A DNA stretch of 64,000 nt from Erigeron canadensis. Its lineage: Eukaryota > Streptophyta > Magnoliopsida > Asterales > Asteraceae. The DNA lies in NCBI RefSeq assembly GCF_010389155.1, contig NC_057769.1, positions 23,870,735-23,934,734 on the forward strand. The letters are read 5' to 3'. How positions within the stretch are numbered: the first letter of the stretch is position 1; each line of letters starts with the position of its first letter. The notes beneath the pieces were generated by a model, which did no database searches, was not told where the DNA came from, and saw only the letters and a program-made list of their open reading frames with translations. Shown piece by piece: positions 12,260-24,495 of the stretch. The translations under genes and the position numbers were made by a program.

Positions 12260-12638
12260 TATCCCTTAATAGAACAAGGAGGTACCGTCCTCTTTTATTT
12301 GAAAAAAAAAAGAGAGAGAGAGATTGAGATGACATACCATATACCATGATGTTATTGTACAATAGGTACTCCCAAACAATTACTTCCAAGACATCTCTAA
12401 GCTTAGGGCAATTTTCGATATAAAGGTGTTGAAGGTGAGGGAGGTGTTGTAAGACCTCTGAAACTGATTCCACTTCCTCAAAATCCAAGATTGATAAAGA
12501 AGTTAGAGATGGTGGAAGAAGAATACATGTTGAACTAATGGTCTTATTATGATCATCTTCCATTATTATTCCAAATGAAACCACTCCCGAATCTCTACCA
12601 TATAACGTTAATTTCACAAGTGAGGAAGGGTAATTTTG
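12260..12638 (-). pseudogene. CNL resistance gene fragment, LRR 3' end only
   Basis: The minus-strand translation matches the last about 80 residues of the two larger CNL copies, with shared words SGVVSFGIIME, LLPPSLTSL, FEEVESVSEV and NCPKLRDV. Coding homology covers about 12392-12638, followed by 3' sequence that also matches the intact gene's 3' flank (the ATGACATACC word). The 5' side stops at about 12638, where sequence belonging to the inner inverted arm begins, 28 bases before the Athila LTR. NB-ARC and coiled coil are absent. It cannot make a functional receptor. Confidence 0.85.
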
Positions 12639-12665
12639 AACTCACAACCTTTTTGTGTTACCCCT

Positions 12666-13666
12666 TGATAACGCTTAAATTATACATATTTAATTTAGCG
12701 TTATTGTGCAATTTAACGTATAAATATAACTCATTTGAATTTAAATTAATGTATTTTAGTTACTTATTATGTGTATGAGTGATTTTACAGGATGCAATGG
12801 ATTTTGGTTAAAAAGTGCTTGAAAAATTACAAATTGACGTTGATGCATTGTTTTGATCATAACTTCTTCATCCGATATCCGTTTTTGACGAATAAGCTGG
12901 CCACGTGAAGATGAATGAAAAATCTACAACTTGCAAATTTTACTTTTACCAATATAAGATGTAATTAAGTCAGATGAGCCACGAAATGAATACATTCACC
13001 ATGCATTCAATGCCTTTGACAAAAGCAAAAGCAAAAGAATTAAAGAGTCAAATTTGCATCACACCATATCTTCAACACCTGACAATTGCTCAACTATTTG
13101 GACAGAAGACCTCTATTCACAACTGTAGCATGGCTTGATCATGTCTCCTCAATAATGAAGGAAGTTGGAGAATTTGACTATAAAAGGAAGCTTGCAGAGA
13201 ACATCCAAGGCGTGCCTGGGAAGTCTTCCATGGTCTCCAAACCATTTCCAGTCACAACCAATTCTAAATCATTGTTCCATTGTGTCAATCTTAGTTTATA
13301 ATAAAGTTTTTTAGTTTTTAAATCACCAACTCTAGTTACATTTAGTTCATCAAATTTCGTTTAAAAAACTTTTTGTCGTAATCAGTTTGCTAAGTTCTTC
13401 ATCACCAAGTTTGTAATAGTTGAACTATTGAAAGTTATTAGTTTTAAATTTTCTAAAAACTACTCTCGTCATTTGAATCTCTTTTCTAAGTTAAGTTCAT
13501 TAGTTTGTTCGTAAACTTCGATCTCAATTTGCATAAAATCCGCACTATTAAAATTTCGTTCTAAAAATTGTTATAAGCTCATTTAGCATCCATTAAGTAG
13601 TGTGTTAAGTTTCGAGGTAGTTTGCATGTTCGCGTAAAAATTAGTTACGAGTATTTTCCGTGATTT
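12666..13666 (+). repeat. Left LTR of the Athila element, 3'-truncated
   Basis: It is about 95% like the first about 1000 bases of the right LTR at 21877 by eye, including an open frame (13086-13301) repeated at 22294-22497. Similarity ends near the CGTGATTTT word; the next bases already encode pol. The remaining about 850 bases of LTR are deleted. Confidence 0.8.
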
Positions 13667-13869
13667 TCCACAGACTTAGAACTCAAATCACTTCCAAGTA
13701 ACTTGGAATATGCGTTTCTTCAAGGGGAGTCTGTTTTACCTGTTATTTCATCTTTATTATCTGAAAATGAGAAAACCAAACTTTTAGATTTCTTGAAAGC
13801 CCATAAAGGTGCTTTTGCTTGGCGTATATCTGACATACCCGGAATTAGCCCGTCATTTTGCAAACACAA

Positions 13870-14213
13870 AATTGCACAAATCTTGATCTAGGATACGAAA
13901 TCGACTAGTTTTTGAGTCTTTTAGCCAAGTAAAGGATATCTTCAATTTGTAGTTGCACAAAACCAATTACATAAGTGCATAACGAGTCAAATCAAACCTT
14001 AATCAAGGTTGAGTTTCATTTCTTACACACAAATGTAACCGAAAGATGCACAAACAATAATCAAAGACATGATTCGCTTAGCTTTTGATAAATACCGAAA
14101 AAGTAAACGTATATATACATATAGAACGAATTAAATAGATGAAGAACAGCCTTACCTACGTTTTTGATGATGATTATGGTAATACACACTTGTTTCTTGA
14201 TCGATGATTGAAG
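13870..14213 (+). repeat. 344-bp filler copied from the nearby Tekay LTR
   Basis: This segment is nearly identical to 16008-16351, which lies inside the solo LTR, in the same orientation and with the same length. It interrupts Athila pol between the codons for KHK and KPVV. The junctions carry short matches between donor and recipient: AATTGCA on the left and GAAG on the right. It has no transposon ends and no target duplication. It looks like filler introduced during double-strand-break repair. Confidence 0.75.
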
Positions 14214-14345
14214 ATGTAAAACCTGTTGTTCAAAGACAAAAACAGCTAAATCCGAATATGAAAGATGTAGTCAAAAAGGAGATAATTAAGTTACTTGATG
14301 CTGGAATTATTTACCCTATCTCCGATAGCCCTTGGGTAAGCCCTG

Positions 14346-16895
14346 TGTAACACCCCACCGTTGGCGGAAACATGAGGTGTCATGAAAAGTACAACACGAC
14401 ATGGAATTACATAGATACTGCTATATGAAATATAATATAATGAATATATTCCCAAAAGTATGAGTTCAAGTCATGACAGTGCTAAAATAACTTATTACAA
14501 CCAAGCTCAAAAAGAAATAATCCAAGGCATGTAGCCTTAAAGTCTGACAATTAATAAGGAGCACTAATCTCCGAAGTCCAGCCTAGCATAGCAGTCTTTA
14601 TCCCTGATTAGCCTGAGCACCTGAAAAGTATACTAAAACGTGTCAACACAAAGGTTGGTGAGTCCGTAGGTTTTATGTCAAAAGTCTAGTCAAAGAAATA
14701 AGTCGTTTGTCGATTCTTTTAAGTCTAAACAAGTAATAGTTCAATATATAACGAGCAGAGTTACGCCACAACAAGTCCAATTGTCTCAATGTCTCAAAGT
14801 CTCAAAGTCCGGCCTTACGGTACCTGCCTTTGTCCAAAGTCTCAAGTCTCCAATACACATAATAGCACGTCATATAAGCACGTCAATAAGCACAACAACA
14901 AAAACATAATCACACACGCACAACAAGACAAAAGCACGTCAAATGGCACAAGTAACTCTTTACGCACAGACTCAATATTGAACATAAAGCAGAAATCGAC
15001 AAAACAGTTTGAAAAATAAGTATACTTTCCACCCCAAAACTTGTAATAAAAAGGGGGCTACGAAACTCACCTGAAAGGTGTTATGAAAGTATAACAAACG
15101 AGCACGACAAGCACAATCAAAGTCCACGACAATCAACACCTATCAATAGTTTATGGCAAGTCACAATGAAAGTCTTTTGTCTTAAGTCTTAGCCTATTAG
15201 AAAAGCCTTTAAGTCCATATGTCTTTATTTAACTTTTAAAACGACATTTGTTAAAATTTACGAGACTCGAATAAACCGAACAAGAGTCTGGATTTGACAC
15301 CAATGACCTTTCTTAAATTTAAAATATATTATTTTATCAATACAACCTGATTTGAAAACATTACATAGCCCAAAATAAGTTTTACTCGAATTTAATCAAA
15401 ATTAGACGAAACCGGAGATTTTAACCGACAAGCTTACGAAACCGAAACGAGTTGAGGTTGATCTCAACCTTATGGTTGAACTAGACCAACTACAGCCCAA
15501 AAATGTTATTTTGAAACCATTTAATCATACGTTAATCAATTGGACCAAAACTACACTTTTTGAGAAAAGTAGTCAAGTTTAAGAACCGATTATGCGCGTA
15601 TGGACACGAAGGGCCAAAGAAATTGATTATATGAGTAGGGAAGTGGTTGAACTCGACCATGACAGGTCTAGTTAGACCTGGACAGAGGTCAAAATGAGTT
15701 CTTCCCAATACTTAAGGGTCCGAGAGTTAAAACAAGTCATTTCGGGTCAAGCTAGTAACTTCACGAGACGTTTAAGCGACAAAACCTATGAGATGTTGAA
15801 CTAGACCAGAAGAGGTCGACCTAGACCTGTTCAGGGTCGGATTTGGACGCATTTTGATCAAAAAGGACGATTTTGATGCGATTTTTGTTAAAATGACGTA
15901 GATTATGGCTAGCCAATTCATACCCATGGATCTTGGATGCACAAAAGTTACACAACTCAGTACAAAAAGGGTGATGTTTGACCGATTTCATACATAATGT
16001 GATTGACAATTGCATAAATCTTGATCTAGGATACGAAATCGACTAGTTTTTGAGTCTTTTAGCCAAGTAAAGGATATCTTCAATTTGTAGTTGCACAAAA
16101 CCAATTACATATGTGCATAACGAGTCAAATCAAACCTTAATCAAGGTTCAATTTCAGTTCTTACACACAAATGTAACCGAAAGATGCACAAACAATAATC
16201 AAAGACATGATTCGCTTAGCTTTTGATAAATACCGAAAAAGTAAACGTATATATACATATAGAACGAATTAAATAGATGAAGAACAACCTTACCTACATT
16301 TTTGATGATGATTATGGTAATACACACTTGTTTCTTGATCGATGATTGAAGCCTTGATTAATTTACACGCGTTTAGAACCGAAAATCAATAGAAAATTTT
16401 GCTAGAATTCTTGAAAGAAAACCTTGAGTGTGTGTGTAGCTATGTGAACGACCAAAACAAGAAAAAGAGGGCAAAAGGCTGGTCTTCTATTTATAGGGAG
16501 AGCCAAGGGAGGGGAGGTCCGTTAGACTAACGGAACGCCTGACAGTTTTAGTCCTTTTTGCTTACCGGATGAACACCGAATGTCATAGAAATGATTTGAC
16601 CATATTTTATGATATATTTTTGAATTACGAACCCAACGACTAGTCACATGACCATATTTGACTCACCAAAGTATTTTAAGTCTTTATTTAGGCATTTCTA
16701 TTAAACAACTAGTCTTCCTCAAACATTCGCACCAAGTCTTAAGAAGTCTAAAACACTAGTATACAATAAAATGACATGTCTTAATCATACTTTAATCCAT
16801 AAAAACTCATGTCTTTAGACTTATGTTTGACGGTTACTAACCTTATTTGAACGGAAAAGTACAGTCAGACGAACGCTCAGGTGACGGTTGTTACA
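14346..16895 (-). mobile_element. Solo LTR of a Tekay-type gypsy element
   Basis: On the minus strand it starts TGTAACAACCG and ends GGGGTGTTACA, the same ends as the LTR at 45484-47757. It is flanked by CCCTG at 14341-14345 and 16896-16900. No internal region is present, so it is a solo LTR left by LTR-LTR recombination. Taking it out with one target copy rejoins the Athila RT reading at SPW/VSP, apart from a one-base slip in an A run just after it. The open frame at 14789-15019 inside it is not a gene. Confidence 0.85.
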
Positions 16896-19466
16896 CCCTG
16901 TCCATTGTGTACCAAAAAGGGTGGGATGACTGTGATTACGAATGAACGCAATGAACTAGTGCCCACACGAACTGTCACTGGTTGGCGAGTTTGTATTGAC
17001 TATAGGAAATTGAATGACGTCACCAGAAAAGACCATTTCCCGCTACCCTTTATTGACCAAATGCCTGAAAGACTAGCAGGAAATGAGTACTTTTGTTTCC
17101 TCGATGGATTTTCTGGATACTTTCAAATCCCTATAGATCCAGACGACCAAGAAAAGACCACTTTTACCTGTCCCTTTGGAACTTATGCTTATAGAAGGAT
17201 GCCTTTTGGACTCTGTAATGCACCTGGTACCTTCCAGAGATGCATGATTGCCATTTTCCAAGACATGATGGAAACTTCAATGGAGGTTTTTATGGAGACT
17301 TTCCTGTTTTCAGAGATTCATTCGATTCATGTCTGGCTAACCTGGATAAAATGCTTGATAATGTGAAAAAGCTCATTTAGTTTTAAATTGGGAGAAATGT
17401 CATTTCATGGTACGTGAAGGAATTGTATTAGGACATAAAGTGTCTAGTGTAGGACTTGAGGTTGATAGAGCAAAAAAATTGACATTATTGCTAAATTACC
17501 ATCACCTACCAATGTCAAAGCTGTTAGAAGTTTTCTAGGACATGTAGGATTTTATCGTCGATTCATAAAAGATTTTTCAGAAATTGCATGACCTATGACT
17601 AAACTTCTAGAAAAGGACCGACCATTTGAATTTGATTCGGATTGTCTCAAAGCCTTTGAGAGTTTGAAAAATAGACTCACAAATGCACCAATCATGGTAG
17701 CACCTAATTGGTCATTACCATTTGAGTTAATGTGCGACCCGAGTGATTTTGCTTTAGGATCCGTTTTAGGACAACGAGAGGATAAACGCTTTCGACCAAT
17801 TTATTACGCAAGTAGAACACTCAATGGAGCTCAACAAAATTATACCACGACTGAAAAAGAACTCCTGCCTGTTGTTTTTGCTTTCGATAAATTTCGACCA
17901 TACCTCGTTTTGTCTAAATAGTAGTCTTTACCGATCATTCAGCCCTAAAGTACTTGTTTGCCAAACAAGATGCTAAACCTCGTCTCATTCGTTGGATCCT
18001 ACTTCTTCAAGAATTCGACATTGAAATTAAGGATAAAAAAGGAGCTGAAAACCTTGCTACTGATCACTTAAGTCGTCTTGAAAACCCAAACCGGGAGGAA
18101 CTGAAGGATGAGGAAATTAACGATGCATTCCCTGACGAATACCTCATGAAAGTGAGCGATGAAAAAGAAGATGAAGCACCGTGGTATGCAGATTTTGCCA
18201 ACTACTTGGTTGGTGGAATTATCCCAAAGAGTTTAACACATCAGCAAAAGAAGAAATTCTTTTCTGATTTGAAGAACTACTTTTGGGAATACCCTTACTT
18301 ATTTAAAGTATGTGTAGATGGAATCATAAGAAGATGCGTGTACGGAGCTGAAACTCGTGAGATTCTCGATGGTTGTCACTATGGACTAGCTGGAGGACAT
18401 TACGTACATACAACCACGGCGAAGAAGGTGTTTGATGCTGGCTTTTACTGGCCAACAATTTTCAAAGAAGCATTTACACTTGTGAGAACATGCAATGCAT
18501 GCCAACGAACTGGAAACATCTCTAGGAGAGATGAGATGCCACAACAAGGAATTCAAGTCTGTGAAATATTTGATATTTGGGGGATAGATTTCATGGGGCT
18601 GTTCCCACCATCCCACAAATTCAAATATTTTCTCGTAGCGGTAGACTATGTTTCAAAGTGGGTCAAAGCTAAGGCTTTACCAACAAACAACGCTAGAGAA
18701 GTAATAGATTTTCTTAAGCAATTATTTAGTCGTTTTGAATTCCCTAAAGCACTAATAAGTGACCGTGGAAGCCATTTTGCTAATGCTCAACTCGATAAAG
18801 TTCTAAAGAGATATGGAGTTAATCACCATTTCTCTACGTTTTACCACCCTCAAACTAGTGGTCAAGTCGAGAACACAAATCGAGCTTTGAAAGGTATTTT
18901 GGAAAAGACAGTGAATAGTAATCCAAAGGATTGGGCCAAGAAGTTAGATGATGCATTATGGGCATTTCGTACAGCTTATAAGACGCTAATCGGTACTACA
19001 CCATATCGGCTATTATATGGAAAAACGTGTCATCTACCAAACGAAGTTGAGCATAAGGCATATTGGGCGCTGAAAAATTGCAACACTGATTTGATTCAAG
19101 CAAGAGAAAAGAGTTTTCTCCAATTACACGAGTTGGATGAAATGAGATGGTATGCATATGAGAAATCCCGATTGTACAAGGAAAGAACGAAGGCATGGCA
19201 TGATCGAAAGCTTCGACTTAAGGAATTCAAAGAAGGGGACAAAGTACTTTTGTTTCAATCAAAGTACAAGTTCAAGCAACCAAAGCTCAAATCATGATGG
19301 ATGGTTCCATACGTGGTTAAAATCGCATATTCGTCTGGATATGTTGAGCTTGAAGGGAGAGGGAAATACCTTCATCGTTAACGGTCAACGGTTAAAGATT
19401 TATCATGAAGAGGAAGTAGAAAATGCATGGGAAGTCACCTATGATTTCCACACCATGAGCGAATAA

Positions 19467-20640
19467 ACCTTTGGACCAAGAGTCTAGCTAACGACTCGCT
19501 CAATAAATTTAGCGCTTGCGGGAGGCAACCCGATTTCTTTTCTTTTCTTTTTCAGTTTCTTTTCCTTTGTTGGTCTTTTCAACTAGCAGACCCTAAGGAA
19601 CTAGTCTTCTCACCTCCTTCTGAATCATTCAAGGTTTTTCTTCCCTACTTCTAGCGACTCATACAAACAATTGAGCACTCATGGACGACAATGAATTCTG
19701 GAGAAAACTGTTGACTACTGACAATAATCCAAGCAGTTCGACAAACATTCTAGCTCAGATGGCAGTAGAAGACTTCACACCTCAATACTCCAAACAAACA
19801 CCGGTGGAACCAATTGGTAAACAAATACCGAAATTTAATCCATCATCCCTGAATCTGGGTGAAGCTTCAACTTCACAAACATGGCTTCCAACTGGAGAAC
19901 AAACAGTGTTCGAAGCTGGATTTAAGGAACATGTAGAAGCCTCGTGGAAATGGATATGTGACCTCGATGAGAGAATTGAAAAGGGGAAGAAGCAAACGTT
20001 AGAATCAGCAAATTTCAAATCAACAGACCCAGAAGACAACCATTCAAAGTTCCGCACACTAAAAAGAAAATTTATTTTGAGCGTAACAATTGTAGTACAA
20101 CTGTAATGCTATGTGGGCGCGAATGGAACATATCTGAAATTCCAACACCGGTCTGTTCATGCACGGGAATACCCAGGAAAGGTTATAGATGGCAAGAAAT
20201 AGGATGGAAATCAACTTGTTGTACAGCGAATATTTCACAATACCCGCTACCTCTATTGCCTGGGAGAGGCCAAATATGATTGCAGCGTAGAAGAATGGGT
20301 AGTTCCACTTTCAGATGTCTCTTGGAAGAATTGGTAACAAAAGGGTACGTATTTCGAAAGCCAATTGACTTGAAGGAATATTGGCTTGGGTCAAACAGGA
20401 GGAATAAATAGATGAGATGTTTAAGAGACTTGGTCTTTTCTACTAGCAGAACTTAAAGAACTAGTCCTCTCCCCCCATTCTTCGTTTTTCACTTTATTAT
20501 TTTTCAAAATGCGAGGAAAGTTTGAGTATAATCATTTTCTAGTAATGTACGCGTTGATTTGTAAATACAATAAAAATTGTTTGCCAAGCGAATTAGTTTT
20601 AATAATTAAAAATAATGTGATGAAGTAAGAAAGGAATGTC
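19467..20640 (+). other. Athila 3' region with a 141-residue open frame (19681-20106)
   Basis: Between integrase and the right LTR, the first open frame (MDDNEFWRKLL..., 141 residues) is rich in Ser, Thr and Lys and has no signal peptide or membrane segment. Athila elements often carry an extra 3' ORF, sometimes called env-like, at this place. I see no feature that supports an envelope here. The polypurine-like TTTTCTTTTCTTTTTC tract at 19535-19560 and two related ACTAGCAGA...ACTAGTC words (19580-19605, 20440-20465) flank it. Function unknown. Confidence 0.35.
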
Positions 20641-20645
20641 GGCAA

Positions 20646-20909
20646 GAAAGTAATAGAAGGCGTTTTGGCGTTGTATTTCGAGATCAGCTGCTAAAAGAAG
20701 AGCACAAAAACTTGGACGATGTTACAAATGCGGGAAATTTGCCCATGAAGGGGCATGCTCGAACAACCAAATGTATTCTAATTATGAGTTCCAACGACTA
20801 TGTAGAGACGAGCCTAAATCAACGGTTGAACAGACAAGGCTACGCTTTTGGAAGAATGTGCGAGGAACTCAACCGACTTATTCTAGAGGCGAGAAAACGT
20901 GGGTTGTAA
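20646..20909 (+). other. Zinc-knuckle-like open frame in the Athila 3' region
   Basis: A frame open from about 20655 encodes KLGRCYKCGKFAHEGAC, a Cys-X2-Cys-X4-His-X3-Cys pattern one residue short of a classical CCHC knuckle, followed by a basic 60-residue tail. It has no upstream ATG in frame near its start. It ends at AAAACGTGGGTTGTAAGT, which contains a splice-donor-like GTAAGT. It may be an exon of a captured or spliced 3' gene of the element, or a displaced nucleocapsid remnant. Downstream are a TA microsatellite (20948-20961) and an A run (20979-21001). Confidence 0.3.
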
Positions 20910-20919
20910 GTAAATTTCA

Positions 20920-21876
20920 TCACTTTTGTAAATATGTAGTTTTTAATATATATATATATAAACCAACAAAAGCAAAAGCAAAAAAAAAAAAAAAAAAAAA
21001 ACCTTTACCATACCCATCTTACATATGTTGGCAACATTCTAATTTCAGTGTGCAAATTAAATGGCATGTATTCCCAAATGTCATTGGACCCAGTTCTCGG
21101 AAAACAAAGGATGCTATAGTTCAACTTTTCTGAAAGACCACAGTAGGAGAGTGATTTCTTTTCTAATATAAAAAAAAAAAAAGAACTAGGATTGTCTATC
21201 GGTATTCTCATAGGACAAATCACTTCTTGTGCACAAAACTTACATTTTAACAACAAAGGATTGAAAGGTTTTATGTCAGTTTGAATATTGTACACCACAA
21301 TGGTCAATCCATATTGATCTATTGTATGTTTTTTTTATTTGGGCAGTCATTTTAAGAGGTTTGCAATTTGAGGCAACTAATAACACGGGTTGTGTTGGAT
21401 TAGACTATAATTTTTTCTTTAAAACCATTTCAATATATACCACATACCTTTCCATACCGATTAAACCCAAAGCCTTCAGAAACATTACAACCGATTGAAT
21501 TGCCTCTTTGGATGATCATGCTAGGTGCTTACGCCATGTCGGTGGAGAAATGATTCTATTACAAGCCTATGATTATTTATGCAACATGACTTGGCCATAT
21601 ATGAGTGATTCAAATATACACCCTCGATATTTATATTGATATATACTTTAGAGATGTGAGAATCATACACTATCATTGAATAGGTACTAAGTCATGTATA
21701 TTCGTGCTTGAGAAGCATTGAATATCTCGATTTTCATGAATTAACTTAAATTGCATAGAACTAGAAATAGTTCTATATCTTTTTGGAATTGAATGTTTGG
21801 AAAGACAAGTCAAGAAAGTTCTATGTTTAAACGATAGTTTGCTTGAGGACAAGCAACGTTGAAGTGTGTGGGAATT
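20920..21876. other. Non-coding Athila 3' region and polypurine-like tract
   Basis: No supportable gene. The sequence is AT-rich with A runs at 20979-21001 and 21168-21182. Immediately before the right LTR is GAAGTGTGTGGGAATT (21861-21876), in the place of the polypurine tract, directly followed by TGATAACG. Confidence 0.45.
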
Positions 21877-23729
21877 TGATAACGCTTAAATTATACATAT
21901 TTAATTTAGCGTTAACGTATAATTATAACTCATTTGAATGTAAATTAATGTATTTTAGTTACTTATTGTGTGTATGAGTGATTTTACAGGATGCAATGGA
22001 TTTCGGTTAAAAAGTGCTTGAAAAATTATAAATTGACGTTGATGTACTGTTTTGGTCATAACTTCATCCGATATCCGTTTTTGACGAATAAGCTGGCCAC
22101 GCGAAGATGAATGAAAAATCTACAACTTGCCAATTTTACTTTTACCAATATAAGATGTAATCAAGTCAGATGAGCCACGAAATGAATACATTCACCATGC
22201 ATTCAATGCCTTTGACAAAAGCAAAAGCAAAAGAAGTAAAGAGTCAAATTTGCATCACACCATATCTTCAACACCTGACAATCGCTCAACTATTTGGACA
22301 GAAGACTTCTATTCACAACTGTAGCATGGCTTGATCATGTCTCTTCAATAATGAAGGAAGTTGGAGAGTTTGACTATAAAATGAAGCTTGCAGAGAACAT
22401 CCAAGGTGTGCCTGGGAAGTCTTCCATGGTCTCAAAACCATTTCCAGTCACAACCAATTCTAAATCATTGTTCCATTGTGTCAATCTTAGTTTATAATAA
22501 AGTTGTTTAGTTTTTAAATCACCAACTCTAGTTACATTTCGTTCATCAAATTTCGTTTAAGAAACTTTCTGTCGTAATCTGTTTGCTAAGTTCTTCATCA
22601 CCAACTCTCAAATTAAGTTTGTAATAGTTGAACTATTGAAAGTTATTAGTTTTAAATGTTCTAAAAACTACTCTCGTCATTTGAATCTCTTTTCTAAGTT
22701 AAGTTCATTAGTTTGTTCGTAAACTTCGATCTCAATTTGCATAAAATCCGCATTGTAAAAATTTCGTTCTAAAATTGTTATAAGCTCATTTAGCATCCAT
22801 TAAGTAGTGTGTTAAGTTTCGTGAAGTTTCATGGTAGTTTGCATGTTCGCGTAAAAATTAGTTACGAGTATTTTTCGTGATTTTTGATATAGTTTACGGA
22901 TTAATCGTAAAGGGTTCAAGCCCGTTCGAGTAACATTATAGTTAGACTAAGGTGTAGTCTAGCCGTGTTAAGTAGTAGAATCGTTACCGGTTACCGCAGT
23001 AGTTAGTTTGAGGGCGACGAAGTTGCTCCGTTGGTGCAAAATTTAGCTTTGGTTTTACTTGAGTTCAAGAAGTCATAATTTTCAATTGAAGTGCATGTGG
23101 ACTTCTTTCACGTAATTTTCAGCCACAAGTTGTAGTAAAAGCTAAGTCAAGGACATGTCATTTTCAAGTAGCAGTGTTACATCTTGATGCCTGTCGTTCT
23201 AATTCTTACTTTTGTTATGTAATCGCAAATTAATCGTTTAAATTACAGGTTAGTCATTTCACTTATTAGTTTACTAATCGGATAGTGACAGTCCGATTAT
23301 AAACTGGGGGTTGAAAACATTTTCTAGTTCTAAAATCAAACAAACTCTTTTCGTTAAAAATAGTTAAAAACCTATTTTTAGGCTGTAATGACCTTAAGAT
23401 TTATCTTTCGCTCCTCTTACGCCAAAATTTCCTTTTTAGTCATTTAAAATCTTTCAAAAGATAAATTGTAGTTTGTTAAGCAACGTGACAACTTGGTCAC
23501 AACCCCCAATTTTACACTTTCTTTTTAGATTAAATTTAATAGTTTAATTTACTACTAATACTAATTCTCTGTGGACGAACCTGACTTACTACTAGCTATA
23601 CTATACGCAACAAGGTACACTACCAGTGTGTAATATAACTATTAGTATATCCTTGTTTTATAAATTTAAACTTGGGTGATTTTTACGAGCAAAACGATTC
23701 AACAAATTATACACTCAAATTACACATCA
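21877..23729 (+). repeat. Right LTR of the Athila element, complete (1853 bp)
   Basis: It starts TGATAACGCTTAAATTATAC and ends TACACATCA, with CCCCT following. The first about 1000 bases match the left LTR. The remainder, including the TACTACTAGCTATACTATAC word near the end, is found only here because the left copy is truncated. Confidence 0.85.
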
Positions 23730-24495
23730 CCCCTTGTAGTGAAAAAACCCAAACCCGAAAACCCTTTTTCTCAGCTATTTTCGGCCGAACCCAAGAGAGA
23801 GAAGGAGATAATTATTTAGGGTTTTACCTTCTAATTGTCATAACAAAAACCTTAACCCTTAACTCTCTTTATATAGGGTAAATAGTTAGGGTTTTAAACT
23901 TGGTGAATAAGTTTGAGTTGGGTTACAAAATCCATGGTAAAACCGGCCCCCATTAGGGATAATTAGGAAACAACTCTAATTCCTAATTTCACTTAAGTTC
24001 ATCTCTTTCAGACTATTTAAATAATAAACGTATATTTAACATTTAACAAACGTTAATTAATTATTTTGTGAACATATTAATTAATTGGGATTGAGTATTG
24101 TAAAATAAGTTTTAAAGTAAAACAAATAAGACAAGATCTTGACCCTTAGATCATGGTTAATTGATGAACGAAGATTCACGAAGCAATTGATGTACGTTGA
24201 TTATCATGATGCATGGTGATTATCCTTGAAGAAAAAACCTATTGTTTTATTTGTTTTACTTTAATACTTATTTTATTTTACCAAAAACCTTAATTAATAT
24301 ATTACATTAACATGTTAATTAATTGGATAGTGTCAATATGTGTGACCCCGTAGGTTTAAACATTTTTCGGACATACATTTATTTACGTGATCATATTTCA
24401 TAAATTTAATTTTATTTGTTTTAATGCTAAATCCATAATAAATACTTATTTATCAAAAACTACTAATAAAAGAAATGTATTTAATGATTTAATCT

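Larger units (their letters stand above)
13685..19466 (+). pseudogene. Athila-type pol (RT, RNase H, integrase), broken
   Basis: The reading starts in the pre-RT segment (AFAWRISDIPGISPSFCKHK, 13810-13870). It is interrupted by filler at 13870-14213, resumes (KEIIKLLDAGIIYPISDSPW), is interrupted by a solo LTR, then continues with TRTVTGWRVCIDYRKLND and FQIPIDPDDQEKTTF. The RT active-site FMDD is destroyed by a one-base deletion near 17297. RNase H (17595-17921) and an integrase with an HHCC-like zinc-binding region ([10 protein letters not shown]) and DDE core (17954-19297) follow. A stop at 19298 and a frameshift near 19370 break the C-terminus, which ends YDFHTMSE at 19466. The enzyme would have copied and integrated the element; this copy is dead. 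Confidence 0.88.
12666..23729 (+). mobile_element. Ty3-gypsy retrotransposon, Athila-type, internally deleted
   Basis: The element begins TGATAACGCTTAAATTATAC and ends TACACATCA. It is flanked by the 5-bp duplication CCCCT at 12661-12665 and 23730-23734. The right LTR is complete (21877-23729). The left LTR is cut at about 13666 and runs straight into pol, so the LTR 3' end, primer-binding site, gag and protease are missing. Pol order is RT, RNase H, integrase, with a long 3' region before the right LTR, as in Athila-type non-chromoviruses. It carries a solo LTR insertion and a filler patch, and is not autonomous. It split the inner inverted arm: the sequence before it (12639-12665) and after it (23730 onward) is contiguous in the partner arm near 49301. 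Confidence 0.85.

Noticed and set aside
13086..13301. 71-residue frame in the Athila LTR, repeated at 22294-22497, as a conserved small gene
   Set aside because: It is repeated only because it lies in both LTRs. It has no recognisable domain.
19681..20106. Athila 3' frame as an envelope protein
   Set aside because: No signal peptide, membrane span or glycoprotein-like pattern is visible, so only an unknown 3' frame is reported.
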